A stretch of 64,000 nucleotides of DNA from assembly GCF_026247885.1 (NCBI RefSeq), contig NZ_CP110921.1:3293501-3357500 (forward strand), given 5' to 3'. Position numbers and translations under genes: made by a program. The notes below the pieces were generated by a model, which worked only from the letters and a program-made list of their open reading frames with translations, did not search any database and had not been told where the DNA came from. Shown one piece after another: positions 10,348 through 19,434 of this stretch. Position 1 is the stretch's first letter. Each line of letters starts with the position of its first letter. Source of the stretch: Methylococcus mesophilus. GTDB taxonomy: Bacteria > Pseudomonadota > Gammaproteobacteria > Methylococcales > Methylococcaceae.

Positions 10348-10719
10348 TTAGGGCGCTTTCTCGAGTTCGCCTGCCGGCACAGTGCCGTCGGAACGGCCCT
10401 TGATGTAGGTATAGAGGTCGTCGATGCCTTCTGCCACTTTCTTGTTGGCTTCGAACGGAGGCATGGCGTTGCGGCCTTTCAGAACCACGGTTTTGAAATC
10501 GTCCTTGCCCAGGTTCTTGAGGCTGTTCAGCAGGTTGGGGAATGCCGCGCTGCCTTCGCCGGTGGCGCCGTGGCAGGTCTCGCAACGCTGCTGCTTGTAG
10601 ATCTTGAAGCCATTGTAGGTGGCCTGGTCGACGGGAGCCGAGAAGGCGGGGGCGGCCACGGCGCCGAGCACCAGGGTGGCCAGAGCGGTTGTCCGGATAG
10701 ACGTCTTCTTGTGATCCAT
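10348..10719 (-). CDS. Small periplasmic c-type cytochrome, XoxG/PedF-like
   Basis: A 123-residue exported monoheme cytochrome. The signal peptide ends at AFSA (about 28). The heme site CETCH is near residues 46-50, and the probable axial Met lies in GRNAMPPF. The layout (GFKIYKQQ-CETCH-GATGEG ... AFPNLLNSLK ... LYTYIKGRSDG) resembles the cytochromes that take electrons from PQQ-dependent alcohol dehydrogenases. That resemblance is an inference, since no dehydrogenase gene is in the window. It stands alone. Confidence 0.78.
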   Translation of the reverse strand: MDHKKTSIRTTALATLVLGAVAAPAFSAPVDQATYNGFKIYKQQRCETCHGATGEGSAAFPNLLNSLKNLGKDDFKTVVLKGRNAMPPFEANKKVAEGIDDLYTYIKGRSDGTVPAGELEKAP

Positions 10720-11004
10720 TGCGTTTCTCTGTTATCTGTTTTCGGGTATTGACCGGGAGCTTTTCATCGTCTGCCTTGGCGGGTACGGCGGCGGATAGGA
10801 TGACAGTCCGCCGGCAAGCCTGCCAAGGGAAAAATATCCCGGATGTTTGCTGCCAAAGAGCGCGCGTCAGAATACCCAAGACCTACATCTCTTGTAAATA
10901 CAGGCGCTAACGTCTGGACGCGGTTTCGTCCCCCTGGCAGAAGGGGCGTGGCGACCGTAAACTAGCCCGGCATCGTGCACCACATCATGGAGCTGGAGAC
11001 GGAA

Positions 11005-11268
11005 ATGAGCGAGAAAGACCTCTTGGAAACCTTGGAACAGCTGCGGGCGCAGGTTGCGGCGCTGGAGGCGGATAATGCTTCCAAGGCGCGTCTGGAGTCT
11101 TTGATCGGAACGCTGGAGCAGCGGCTGCAAGGCGCAGGCAGCGAAGAGCACCATGTGCATCTGGTGGCGGAGCTCAAGGAGGCGATCTCGCATTTCGAAG
11201 TCGAGCATCCCCGCCTGACCGGCATACTCAACGATCTCATGGTGACGCTGAGTAACATGGGCATCTGA
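11005..11268 (+). CDS. DUF4404 family small coiled-coil protein
   Basis: An 87-residue soluble protein. The N-terminal half is a heptad-like helix (EKDLLETLEQLRAQVAALEA) and the C-terminal half has AELKEAISHFEVEHPRLTG and LNDLMVTLSNMGI, the DUF4404 pattern. Function unknown. The ATG at 11005 follows GGAGACGGAA, a good ribosome site; the in-frame ATGs at 10975 and 10987 lack one. Confidence 0.75.
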   Translation: MSEKDLLETLEQLRAQVAALEADNASKARLESLIGTLEQRLQGAGSEEHHVHLVAELKEAISHFEVEHPRLTGILNDLMVTLSNMGI

Positions 11269-11328
11269 GGACGCACCGGCCCGGCTGGTCGCGTCGCGGG
11301 CCTGCACGGCTCTTTCGTCCCGAAAATT

Positions 11329-12090
11329 TCAGACCGGTCCGGAATCGAAAAACCTGCGTTCCACCAACCGCGCACGCTGGGCGAGGTAATCCGGCCGGTG
11401 CATGGGGCCGACCAGGAGGAGGCCGGCGAGGAAACCGCCGACATGTGCCCAGAACGCCACTCCGCCGCTGGCGCCGCCCAGGGCCGGCAGGCCGCTGATG
11501 AGCTGGATGAAAAACCAGTAGCCGAGCATGGCGAATGCCGGGACGGCGACTGTGGTCCAGTAGAAGCCAAGGAATATCAGCGTAATGACCTGGGTGCGCG
11601 GGAAAAGGCGGGCATAGGCGCCCATGACGCCGCCGATGGCGCCGGAGGCGCCGACCATCGGCACGGCGGCGGCCGGGTCCGAGGCGATCTGCACCGCCGC
11701 CGCTGCCAGGCCGCACAGCACATAGAACGCGACGAAGCGCACCGGCCCCATCGCGTCTTCCACATTGTCGCCGAACACCCACAGGAACCACATGTTGCCG
11801 ATGATGTGGAACCAGCCGCCGTGCAGGAACATGTGGGTCACGAGGGTCCAAACCGAGGCGTCGCCGTCGAGCTGGCAACCGAAATTCTGGCTGACCGGGA
11901 TAATGGTGCCGACCGGCGCCAGCTTGAGCAGTTCGCCGGGTATGAGCGCATACTCACAAAGTGATCGCGCCAGCGGCTGGTCCTGTCCGAGGCCTTGCAC
12001 GACTGCCCACGCGCCGACGTTGAACAGCAAAATCAGCATGACGGCGATGGGGCGGCGCAGGGCCGGGTTGATGTCGCGCAGCGGAAACAT
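11329..12090 (-). CDS. Rhomboid family intramembrane serine protease
   Basis: A 253-residue membrane protein with six or seven helices. It carries the rhomboid catalytic pair: Ser in GASGAIGGVMGAY and His in FWAHVGGFLAG, with the family's HGGWFHIIGNMWFLWVFG between helices. This is the longer bacterial type with an extended loop 1 (DASVWTLVTHMFLH). Substrates cannot be predicted. The start at 12090 is supported by AGGGGA seven bases upstream on the minus strand. Confidence 0.9.
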   Translation of the reverse strand: MFPLRDINPALRRPIAVMLILLFNVGAWAVVQGLGQDQPLARSLCEYALIPGELLKLAPVGTIIPVSQNFGCQLDGDASVWTLVTHMFLHGGWFHIIGNMWFLWVFGDNVEDAMGPVRFVAFYVLCGLAAAAVQIASDPAAAVPMVGASGAIGGVMGAYARLFPRTQVITLIFLGFYWTTVAVPAFAMLGYWFFIQLISGLPALGGASGGVAFWAHVGGFLAGLLLVGPMHRPDYLAQRARLVERRFFDSGPV

Positions 12091-12254
12091 GACGGTCCCC
12101 TGGGTCGGTTGGAGTGATGGTCGGTGCCCGGTCGTGGGCTTTTCTCCGCAGGTTACACGGGGAAAGGTGCCAAGTGAGTGTGCAGGGCCGTCCACGGATT
12201 GCGTCGCCCCGACTTCGTCCCCCGCGGGGCTCGGCGGTATCGCCGAGAGGGGTG

Positions 12255-12917
12255 TCAGTGCCCGAGGTCGGAAAACGGTACATCGAGGATGGCATATTCC
12301 TGCCATAAGGCATAGTCGTAATGCCACCATTCACGGGGATGAACGCTGAAGCCTTCGGCTTCCATCGCGGCCCGCAGCCGGTCGCGATGTTCGCGTGCCG
12401 CCGCCGTGCCGCCGTCATAGGTGGGGTAGGCGCGCTCGGTCATCTCGTCGTAATCGGACGGCATAGCCACCGCCTGGCCAGTCTTCAGATCGTAGAGGCT
12501 CAAGTCGACGGCGCAGCCGCGATTGTGGCGGGAGCCCTCGCGGGGGTCGGCCACGAACATCCGCTGGGTGCCGCTGGTCGACTCCCAGAACAGACGCGTC
12601 ACGGACCAGGGGCGATAGCCGTCGAACAGGATCAGGCCGTAGCCCTGCGGTTTCAGCCGGGCGTTGACTCTGACGACGGCTTCGGCCGCCGGCCGCTGCA
12701 GGAACACCCGCGGTTCGGCGTAAACGGCCTTGTGGACGAAGTTGTTGGGCGTGGCATAGCGCACGTCCAGCTTGATCGAGGGGTCCAACTGCGCGATTTC
12801 GACCAGTTCCGGCGTCCGGAACGGGCCGGTTTCCATGGGTGGCCGCAGCGGGGCCGCGGTGGCTTCCGCGCTCATCAACATCACGGTGGTCATGAATCCG
12901 ATTCCGAACTTAAACAT
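12255..12917 (-). CDS. D-alanyl-D-alanine dipeptidase, VanX family
   Basis: A 220-residue exported zinc peptidase (M15D). After a signal peptide (MFKFGIGFMTTVMLMS ... ATA) come the VanX/DdpX motifs FDGYRPWSV, SRHNRGCAVDLSLYD (metal His and Asp) and HPREWWHYDY (catalytic Glu and metal His). With no VanA or VanH nearby it more likely recycles peptidoglycan D-Ala-D-Ala than confers resistance. The start overlaps the stop of the upstream thioredoxin gene by 8 bases, so the two form a coupled pair. Confidence 0.88.
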   Translation of the reverse strand: MFKFGIGFMTTVMLMSAEATAAPLRPPMETGPFRTPELVEIAQLDPSIKLDVRYATPNNFVHKAVYAEPRVFLQRPAAEAVVRVNARLKPQGYGLILFDGYRPWSVTRLFWESTSGTQRMFVADPREGSRHNRGCAVDLSLYDLKTGQAVAMPSDYDEMTERAYPTYDGGTAAAREHRDRLRAAMEAEGFSVHPREWWHYDYALWQEYAILDVPFSDLGH

Positions 12918-13725
12918 AGAGGGCGTTGGAAAGCTGGCCACGGTAACGGCGGGTGAGTTCATGGCCGTCGCCCAGCAGCCGGAAGATCGCCACGCAGGCT
13001 TTGCGGGCACCGCCGTCGTCATAGCTGCGGGCTTTCCGCACCAGCTCGATCAACTGGTCCAGTGCCGGTTCGTAGTCTTCTTCCCGGACTTTCCGGATGG
13101 CGTCGAGATAGGCGGATTTGGCTGGCGCCTCCTCCAGCCGTTCCGGATGATCCAGCAGCCCGAACAGCCGCGCCAGCGTGCGCAAACCTTCGGCGGCATC
13201 GCTTTGATCGGAATCCGGACCGATGGGCCTGATGGCGGCGAGCGCCTCGTCGGGGGCGGCCTTCAGCAGTAGATAGGCCAGCAGCACGGCGGCGCGGTCG
13301 TTGCCCGGCTCAGCGGCAAGGATCTGTCGCAGCACCGGCTCCGCTTCGCCCGCCCGCCCGGCCCCCATCAGGCCTTCGGCCAGCTTCAACCGTCCCCGGT
13401 GCGGGCTGGGCAGCGCGCGTTGCAGCCAGTCTTCCACGGCCGACTCGGGCAAGGCGCCGGTGAATTCGTCGGCGACGGCGCCGTCGACGAAAAGCTTGAC
13501 GTTGGGAATTCCGCGCACGCCGTACTGCTGGGCGACTGCCGGGTACTCCTCGGTGTTCACCTTGACCAGTTCGAAGCGGCCGGCCAAGCGCGCGGCGACG
13601 GCTTCCAGTGCGGGCGTGAGGGCGCGGCAGGGCGCGCACCAAGGTGCCCAGAAATCCACCAGCACGGGGATGGTAAAGCTGGCATCGATGACGGCACGGT
13701 CGAAATCAAATGGGGAATCGGACAT
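12910..13725 (-). CDS. cnoX: Thioredoxin-domain chaperone, CnoX/YbbN type
   Basis: A 271-residue protein with an N-terminal thioredoxin domain (about 1-110, active site WCAPC, cis-Pro in RGIPNVKLF) and a C-terminal TPR-like half (about 115-271). This is the CnoX/YbbN plan. E. coli CnoX has SxxC, whereas both redox cysteines are kept here, so thiol-disulfide activity is likely. The start at 13725 (MSDSPFDFD) fits the family; the upstream extension has no family-like sequence. Confidence 0.87.
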   Translation of the reverse strand: MSDSPFDFDRAVIDASFTIPVLVDFWAPWCAPCRALTPALEAVAARLAGRFELVKVNTEEYPAVAQQYGVRGIPNVKLFVDGAVADEFTGALPESAVEDWLQRALPSPHRGRLKLAEGLMGAGRAGEAEPVLRQILAAEPGNDRAAVLLAYLLLKAAPDEALAAIRPIGPDSDQSDAAEGLRTLARLFGLLDHPERLEEAPAKSAYLDAIRKVREEDYEPALDQLIELVRKARSYDDGGARKACVAIFRLLGDGHELTRRYRGQLSNALYV

Positions 13726-13838
13726 GGAAAGAGTTCGGGCAAGGCAATATGACAGGGGAATGACCGAGATTTTCGCAAATTGCCGGAGGGGTTGAACAGC
13801 CCGCGTTGCAGCCGGTCTCCGACAAACTGCGCACAAAG

Positions 13839-13861
13839 TTATCCACAGATTCTGTGGATAT
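13839..13861. promoter_or_regulatory. Inverted pair of DnaA-box-like sites
   Basis: In the 443-base gene-free stretch 13726-14168, bases 13840-13848 (TATCCACAG) and 13852-13860 (CTGTGGATA) form a perfect inverted repeat around ATT. The left side extends to TTATCCACA, the DnaA-box consensus, and the right side matches 8 of 9. A run of seven T follows at about 13885. I see no gene or structured RNA in the rest of this gap. Confidence 0.5.
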
Positions 13862-14168
13862 CGCAGGCTGTATCAGCATCGGCTTTTTTTCTCGTCAAGA
13901 CCTTGATTTCTTGGCCCTGTGCGGGTAGACAACTATGGAAGGTGGGATGAAAGCGCTTGCAAAACAGAGTCATGTGTTCTATCGGCTCCCATGGGAGGCG
14001 ATCGCCGCCATTGTTTCCTCTCACTCCGAAGGTGGGTTCCCAGTCGGGCCATTCGCCGATTTCAGCCCGCAAAAATGCATTTTGTCCACAGCTTGGAAAA
14101 ATCAGAAATTCGTGATTCACTTCGGTCAAACCGACCCGGCCAGGGTGCCCGGAATCTACGAGGCGAAC

Positions 14169-14594
14169 ATGAACAGATGGCTGCAAGCCCTCACGCTGGC
14201 GATATCGTTACCGAGTGCGCCGACTCTCGGCGGTGAGCTCCTTGGCATCACTCCCGACGAACTGGAAACGCTGAAAGCTCAGGGCGTACCAGTGGTGGAC
14301 GTCCGGACACCCGAGGAGTGGCACAAGACCGGCGTCATCGAGGGAAGCAAGCCGCTGACTTTCTTCGATTCCAAGGGTGCTTACGACGCCGCCGCGTGGA
14401 TGCGGCAGCTCAAGACGGTCGTTCCCGATGCCGCCCGGCCGGTGGTGCTGGTCTGCCGTTCAGGTAACCGCACAGCCGTGGTCGGAAAGATGCTCGCCCA
14501 GGAGCCGGGCTACGAGCGCGTCTACCATCTGGAGAAGGGGTTGCAGGTCTGGAGCGCGGAGGGGCACAAGCTCACCCCCTGCGGGAGCTGCTAA
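14169..14594 (+). CDS. Rhodanese-like domain protein, probably exported
   Basis: A 141-residue single-domain rhodanese. A short hydrophobic N-terminus ([18 protein letters not shown]) suggests a signal peptide or anchor. The domain has [16 protein letters not shown], the catalytic loop CRSGNRTA and the C-terminal [15 protein letters not shown]; the last residues include a CGSC pair. It probably handles sulfane sulfur or a periplasmic thiol, but the substrate is unknown. The ATG at 14169 is preceded by GAGG at the right distance. Its stop overlaps the stop of convergent cysE. Confidence 0.85.
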   Translation: MNRWLQALTLAISLPSAPTLGGELLGITPDELETLKAQGVPVVDVRTPEEWHKTGVIEGSKPLTFFDSKGAYDAAAWMRQLKTVVPDAARPVVLVCRSGNRTAVVGKMLAQEPGYERVYHLEKGLQVWSAEGHKLTPCGSC

Positions 14595-15349
14595 CGCGGT
14601 TCGCCGGGGTCGAGCTGGCAGTCGTCCAATTCGGGCAGGGGACCTTCCGCCAGGTCGATGCCGCGTTCCCGCAATGCCTGCTTGAGGCTCGCGAGTTGCT
14701 GATCCAACGCCTGGATGTGGTCGAGCATGTGGTTAACGGCGTGGGCGACCGGGTCCGGCATGTCCGGCGTCATGCCATAGGCATCGAAGCCGAGCTTGCT
14801 GGCGATTGCCAGGCGCTGCGCTTCCTGGGCCTTCCGGTCCGGGTTGATGATGTGGCCGGGAATGCCGACCACCGTGGCGCCGGCGGGTACGGCGCGCAGC
14901 ACGACCGAATTGGAGCCGATGCGCGCGCCGTCGCCCACGCTGATGGGGCCGAGCACCTTGGCGCCCGCGCCGATCACTACCCCGTTGCCCAGAGTGGGGT
15001 GGCGTTTGCCTTTCTGCCAGCTGGTGCCGCCCAGGGTCACGCCGTGGTAGAGCGTGCAATCGTCCCCGATCACCGCGGTTTCTCCGATGACAACGCCCAT
15101 ACCGTGGTCGATGAACAGCCGGCGGCCCAGCGTCGCGCCGGGATGGATCTCGATGCCGGTCGCCCAGCGCCCGAGATAGGACAGGACCCGCGCGGGCCAG
15201 CGCAAGCCGTGGTTCCAGAGCCAGTGGCTGAAGCGGTGGATCAGCACCGCGTGGACGCCTGGGTAGACCGTCAGTATCTCGAAAAACGACTGGGCCGCGG
15301 GGTCCCGGGCGAAGATGCAGCTGAACTCTTCTCTAATTTTCTTCAGCAT
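14591..15349 (-). CDS. cysE: Serine O-acetyltransferase
   Basis: A 252-residue enzyme making O-acetylserine, the precursor of cysteine. The N-terminal helical part ([19 protein letters not shown]) is followed by left-handed beta-helix hexapeptides with [41 protein letters not shown] and [20 protein letters not shown]; the catalytic His lies in IDHGMG. The C-terminal extension after about residue 190 is longer than in many homologues. It overlaps the upstream trmJ end by 17 bases, so they are cotranscribed. Confidence 0.94.
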   Translation of the reverse strand: MLKKIREEFSCIFARDPAAQSFFEILTVYPGVHAVLIHRFSHWLWNHGLRWPARVLSYLGRWATGIEIHPGATLGRRLFIDHGMGVVIGETAVIGDDCTLYHGVTLGGTSWQKGKRHPTLGNGVVIGAGAKVLGPISVGDGARIGSNSVVLRAVPAGATVVGIPGHIINPDRKAQEAQRLAIASKLGFDAYGMTPDMPDPVAHAVNHMLDHIQALDQQLASLKQALRERGIDLAEGPLPELDDCQLDPGEPR

Positions 15350-16070
15350 TGCGGATTCCGGCGGCGCTGTGCTGGGCCGCGGTCAGGATGCCCCGCAGCA
15401 GGTGGATTTCCTGGGCTTCGATCTGCGCGCTGTTGAAGATACGGCGCAGCCTGCGCATGATCGAGGGCGAGGACCTGCGCTCGTGCAGGAACCCGACATC
15501 GTACAGCGTCCGCTCCAGATGATCGAAGAACGAGGCCATCTGTTCGCCGTCCGCCAACGCGGCCCCGGAACGGCTGGCTCCGTTCTGCCCGGCCGCAAGG
15601 TAGAGCTCGTAGGCGACGACCTGGACCGCGCAGGCGAGGTTGAGTGAACTGAATTCCGGGTTGGAGGCGATGTGCAGCAGGTAGTGGCAGCGCTCCAGCT
15701 CCTCGTTGGTGAGCCCCGAATGCTCGCGCCCGAACACGACGGCGGCGCGGGTGCCCTCCGGCAGGCTGGCGATCTTCGCCGCGGCGGTTCTGGGGTCGAG
15801 TTCCGGCCAGGCGATGGTTCGAAGGCGGGCACTGGCGCCGATGACGACCTGGCAGTCCGCGATGGCTTCCTCCAGCGAGCCGACCAAGCGGGCCGCGGCG
15901 AGCAGATCGTCGGCACCGGAGGCGCGGGCGGTGGCCTGTTCGCTGGGGAAGATTTTCGGCGAGACCAGGGCCAGGTCGCTCAGGCCCATGTTCTTCATGG
16001 CACGCGCGACGCCGCCGATGTTGCCGGGATGGGTGGTTTCGACCAGTACGATGCGTATATCGGGGAGCAC
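15333..16070 (-). CDS. trmJ: tRNA (cytidine/uridine-2'-O-)-methyltransferase TrmJ
   Basis: A 245-residue SPOUT methyltransferase that 2'-O-methylates position 32 of certain tRNAs. Motifs are [20 protein letters not shown], the knot motif [15 protein letters not shown] and [16 protein letters not shown]. The C-terminal tail ([13 protein letters not shown]) is the TrmJ-specific extension. It is the first gene of a trmJ-cysE pair and is divergent from suhB with a 97-base gap. Confidence 0.93.
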   Translation of the reverse strand: MLPDIRIVLVETTHPGNIGGVARAMKNMGLSDLALVSPKIFPSEQATARASGADDLLAAARLVGSLEEAIADCQVVIGASARLRTIAWPELDPRTAAAKIASLPEGTRAAVVFGREHSGLTNEELERCHYLLHIASNPEFSSLNLACAVQVVAYELYLAAGQNGASRSGAALADGEQMASFFDHLERTLYDVGFLHERRSSPSIMRRLRRIFNSAQIEAQEIHLLRGILTAAQHSAAGIRNAEEN

Positions 16071-16167
16071 GGTCGAGTTTTTGCGCTCGGGATTTTTTGG
16101 GAACGGAAAATGGTATCAGAATTTTGGTAGGCTATCCGGCTTTTCGACAGAACTAGGGCAGGTCGCT

Positions 16168-16980
16168 ATGGATCCCATGCTGAACATCGCCATTCGCGCG
16201 GCACGCGCCGCCGGCGATTTGATCGTCCGCTACGTCGACCGGATCGATACGCTCAAGATCGCTCCCAAGGGCCGTAACGATTTCGTCAGCGAAGTGGATC
16301 GCCAGGCCGAGCAGGAAATCATACAGATTCTGCGCAAGGCCTATCCCGGCCACGTCTTCCTCGGCGAGGAGAGCGGGCGGCAGGGCGCCGCGGGCGACGA
16401 ATACGTCTGGATCGTCGACCCGCTGGACGGCACCACCAATTTCTTGCACGGCTTCCCTCAGTTCGCCGTTTCCATTGCCTTGATGCATCGCGGCGTTCCC
16501 GAAGCCGGGGTGATCTACGATCCCATGCGGCAGGACCTGTTTACCGCCAAGCGCGGTGGCGGCGCCACCCTGAACAACCGGCGCATCCGGGTGACCAAGT
16601 TGACCAGTCTGACCGGCGCCTTGCTCGGCACCGGCATCCCTTTCAAGGATCAGACTCACCTCGATGCCTATCTGGGCATGCTGAAGGCGCTGATCCGGGA
16701 CACCGCCGGCATCCGCCGGGCCGGGTCGGCGGCGCTCGATCTCGCCTATGTGGCGGCCGGCCGTCTCGACGGCTTCTGGGAGCTGGGGCTGCAGAAATGG
16801 GACATTGCGGCGGGCGTTCTGCTGATCAAGGAAGCCGGCGGGATCGTGACCGACCTTGACGGTGGCGAGGGCTACATGGACAGCGGCAATGTGCTGACTG
16901 CCAGCCCGCGCCTGCATCAGTGCATGCTGGAAGCCATCAGGCCCCATCTGACGGAAGCGCTCCGGGCGCAACCGGGCTGA
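16168..16980 (+). CDS. suhB: Inositol-1-monophosphatase family protein SuhB
   Basis: A 270-residue Mg-dependent phosphatase. Motifs: EEIIQ-type helix, FLGEESG, the metal-binding DPLDGTTNF and the second site WDIAAGVLLIKEAGG. In gammaproteobacteria this protein also acts with Nus factors in rRNA antitermination. The ATG at 16168 (MDPMLNIAIRAARAAG) is the family start. Its last 44 bases overlap the convergent MscS-type gene. Confidence 0.93.
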   Translation: MDPMLNIAIRAARAAGDLIVRYVDRIDTLKIAPKGRNDFVSEVDRQAEQEIIQILRKAYPGHVFLGEESGRQGAAGDEYVWIVDPLDGTTNFLHGFPQFAVSIALMHRGVPEAGVIYDPMRQDLFTAKRGGGATLNNRRIRVTKLTSLTGALLGTGIPFKDQTHLDAYLGMLKALIRDTAGIRRAGSAALDLAYVAAGRLDGFWELGLQKWDIAAGVLLIKEAGGIVTDLDGGEGYMDSGNVLTASPRLHQCMLEAIRPHLTEALRAQPG

Positions 16981-19378
16981 GCTGCGGTGCACCCAGCCTC
17001 GCCAGCAGCCGGGCCAACTGCTCCTGGTCGAAGTCCAGGTGCACGTCACGCTGCGGGTAGGGCATCGACAACCCGTCGCGGCGGCAGGCCGCGTCGATCT
17101 CGATGCAGAGTTCGCTGGTCACCGACTTCATGGTGTCGACGTCGGCGACGAAGGCGATGACTTCGAAGTTCATCGAACTGGGGCCGAACTCCTTGAAGAA
17201 CACGAAGGGACCGGGCTGACGCAGCACTCTGGGGTGGGCCGCGGCCACCTGCATCAAGGTTTCGCAGGCCTTCCGCGCGTCGGTGCCGTAGGTGAAGCTC
17301 ACCGGGATCACGATTCGCCCCACCTTGTCGGCGTAGGTCCGGTTCGTCACCGGGTGGGCGATGAGTTCGGAGTTGGGGATGAATACCGAAGCGCTGTCGA
17401 AGGTGAGCACTTCGGTGGCGCGCACGCTGATCTTCTTTACATAGCCCTGGGTCTCGCCCACCACGATCCAGTCGCCCACCTTGATCGGCCGCTCGGCCAG
17501 CAGGATCAGTCCGGACACGAAGTTGTTGACCACGTTCTGGAGTCCCAGGCCGATGCCGACCGACAGCGCGCCGGCGATGATGGCGAGCTGCGACAGATCG
17601 AAGCCGGCTGCCGAGATCAGCGTGAGCAGCGCCAGGGTGAATCCCAGGTAGCCGACGGCGGTGCGGATGCTGTGCTGCAGGCCCGGATCGATGCGGGTGC
17701 GAGGCAGGATGCGGTGTTCCAGCGTCCGCTGGACGAAGCGGGTCAGAACCAGCATCCCGCCGAACAACAGCAGCCCGAATGCCAGATCGGCCAGGGACAC
17801 GGTGATGTTTCCGATCTTGAATCCGAACACCGCTTCGTACAGCCAGGCGTTGAGGTCGCTGCCGCCTGCGCCCCACAAGACCAGCAGCGCCAGTATGCCG
17901 GCCAGGCCGACGCTCAGCCGGACCAGCCCGGTGAGCCAGAAATTCAGGGTGTCGATGCCGTCGGACGAGATTTCCAGGTTGCTGCGCAGATGTCTGCCGA
18001 CGATGGCATTTTCGCTCAGCGTATGGTTGACGAACTCGTCGCCGATCTTGGCCAATACGGTGACCAGTACGTAGAGGCCGATCGACAGCACGAGCTGGAT
18101 GGCGAGAAGCCGCGACAGCACCACGTAGCCCGGCAAGGCGGCGATCGGAATGGCGTAGACGAGCAGGGTCAGCGCGTAGCGCAGTCCCGGCCACCGTGCG
18201 GCGCCCGCCTCGGATTCCCAAATCCGCCGCCGCAGGATCACCAGCAGCAGCAGCGCGATCGACAGGCCTGTCACGAAGTTGTGTAAGGCCATGAGTTCCA
18301 CGGACCACTCGAACCGCTCGCCCCAGACGTTGACGACGGCGTCGATGGCGAATACCGCCGTCATGGCCGTAACGATGCGGGCGATGACCTTGGCGCTGTG
18401 GTCGCCGAGTGCGACCAGCCGCCACAGCGGTTCCCCGGGCGCCAGTGCCGCCCGGCAGAAAGCCACGACGAAGAAGAACATCGCCAGCATGGCCGCCAAC
18501 GGTTCCGCGATGGCCTGAATGCGGTCCGAAACCAGATTGCCGGCGGTGAATCCCAGATAGAGCGCCAGGACGGCCGCCGACGGGATCAGGGTGCGGATGA
18601 CGCCGGTGACCAAGGCGGTCCGGAGCCGCTGGCCATAGCTCGGTTCAGCGGTAAGCTCGACGTAACCGAAGCGCCGGACGAACCACAGCCGCAGTGGCCA
18701 GGCGATGAGCACGGCCGTCAGCACGGCGAGAGGCAATTGCCAGCGCATCTGGCGGAGATTGGCGGCGGTGCCGTCACCGGCCAGCCAGGCCGCGAAATCC
18801 TGGCGCAGGGCTGTGGCTGCTTCCGCCATTTCCTGAACCCCTTTGCGCCACACGGACGGGGAGAGCGGCGAGGGGCCGCGGGTCAGCACCCGCTCGGTAA
18901 AGCGCGAGCGGCGCAAGGCCTGAAGTCTTTCGGTCAGGCCATCGGCGCGGGTGATGACGAGATCGGCCTCCTTCAAGCTGCCTTCCATGTTGGCCAGACG
19001 TTCGCTGATCGCCTTGCGCTTGGCGGCGATGCCCGCCGCCTCCGGCGGCTCCACCTCGCCCGGAGGCGGCCCGAGTGCCGCCAGTTCGTCCCGCGTGGCT
19101 TGCACCAGCGGCTGGGCCAGATCGGCGGCCGAACGGGCTTCGAGGCGCAGTGAGGCCAACTCGGTACGGATTTCGACCAGCCGGTCGTCATCAAGATCGC
19201 CTTTGGCGAGGGTTTTCTCGTAACGGTCGAGCAACGCCTGCCAATCCTTGACCTGGGCGGCCAGCGGTTTCTCCCCTGGCGGTTCCTGGGCGTGGACGCA
19301 AATGGGCGCCAAAATCGAGGCCAGCGCCAAAAACAGCGAGAGGACGAGCCGGAATTTATTCAAGCATGTATGGATCAT
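16937..19378 (-). CDS. Large mechanosensitive channel protein (DUF3772-MscS)
   Basis: An 813-residue inner-membrane protein. A signal peptide (ending CVHA, about 30) leads to a periplasmic coiled DUF3772-like region (about 40-200), then about ten membrane helices, and the MscS pore and beta domains (about 600-790: GLGLQNVVNNFVSGLILLAERPIKVGDWI and FIPNSELIAHPVTNRT, given as short hallmark pieces). It should open on membrane tension to release solutes. It resembles the long MscK/YbiO-type channels rather than short MscS. Confidence 0.88.
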   Translation of the reverse strand: MIHTCLNKFRLVLSLFLALASILAPICVHAQEPPGEKPLAAQVKDWQALLDRYEKTLAKGDLDDDRLVEIRTELASLRLEARSAADLAQPLVQATRDELAALGPPPGEVEPPEAAGIAAKRKAISERLANMEGSLKEADLVITRADGLTERLQALRRSRFTERVLTRGPSPLSPSVWRKGVQEMAEAATALRQDFAAWLAGDGTAANLRQMRWQLPLAVLTAVLIAWPLRLWFVRRFGYVELTAEPSYGQRLRTALVTGVIRTLIPSAAVLALYLGFTAGNLVSDRIQAIAEPLAAMLAMFFFVVAFCRAALAPGEPLWRLVALGDHSAKVIARIVTAMTAVFAIDAVVNVWGERFEWSVELMALHNFVTGLSIALLLLVILRRRIWESEAGAARWPGLRYALTLLVYAIPIAALPGYVVLSRLLAIQLVLSIGLYVLVTVLAKIGDEFVNHTLSENAIVGRHLRSNLEISSDGIDTLNFWLTGLVRLSVGLAGILALLVLWGAGGSDLNAWLYEAVFGFKIGNITVSLADLAFGLLLFGGMLVLTRFVQRTLEHRILPRTRIDPGLQHSIRTAVGYLGFTLALLTLISAAGFDLSQLAIIAGALSVGIGLGLQNVVNNFVSGLILLAERPIKVGDWIVVGETQGYVKKISVRATEVLTFDSASVFIPNSELIAHPVTNRTYADKVGRIVIPVSFTYGTDARKACETLMQVAAAHPRVLRQPGPFVFFKEFGPSSMNFEVIAFVADVDTMKSVTSELCIEIDAACRRDGLSMPYPQRDVHLDFDQEQLARLLARLGAPQLSPVAPGALPSDGA

Positions 19379-19434
19379 CGTTACCGTGAACTTGCAGGGA
19401 TTTCCCCGGGAAACTTAGCAAGTGCCGCGCCCGA

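Noticed and set aside
13935-14168. Longer rhodanese start at 13935
   Set aside because: The extra 78 residues are not family-like; ATG 14169 has a good ribosome site and precedes the hydrophobic N-terminus.
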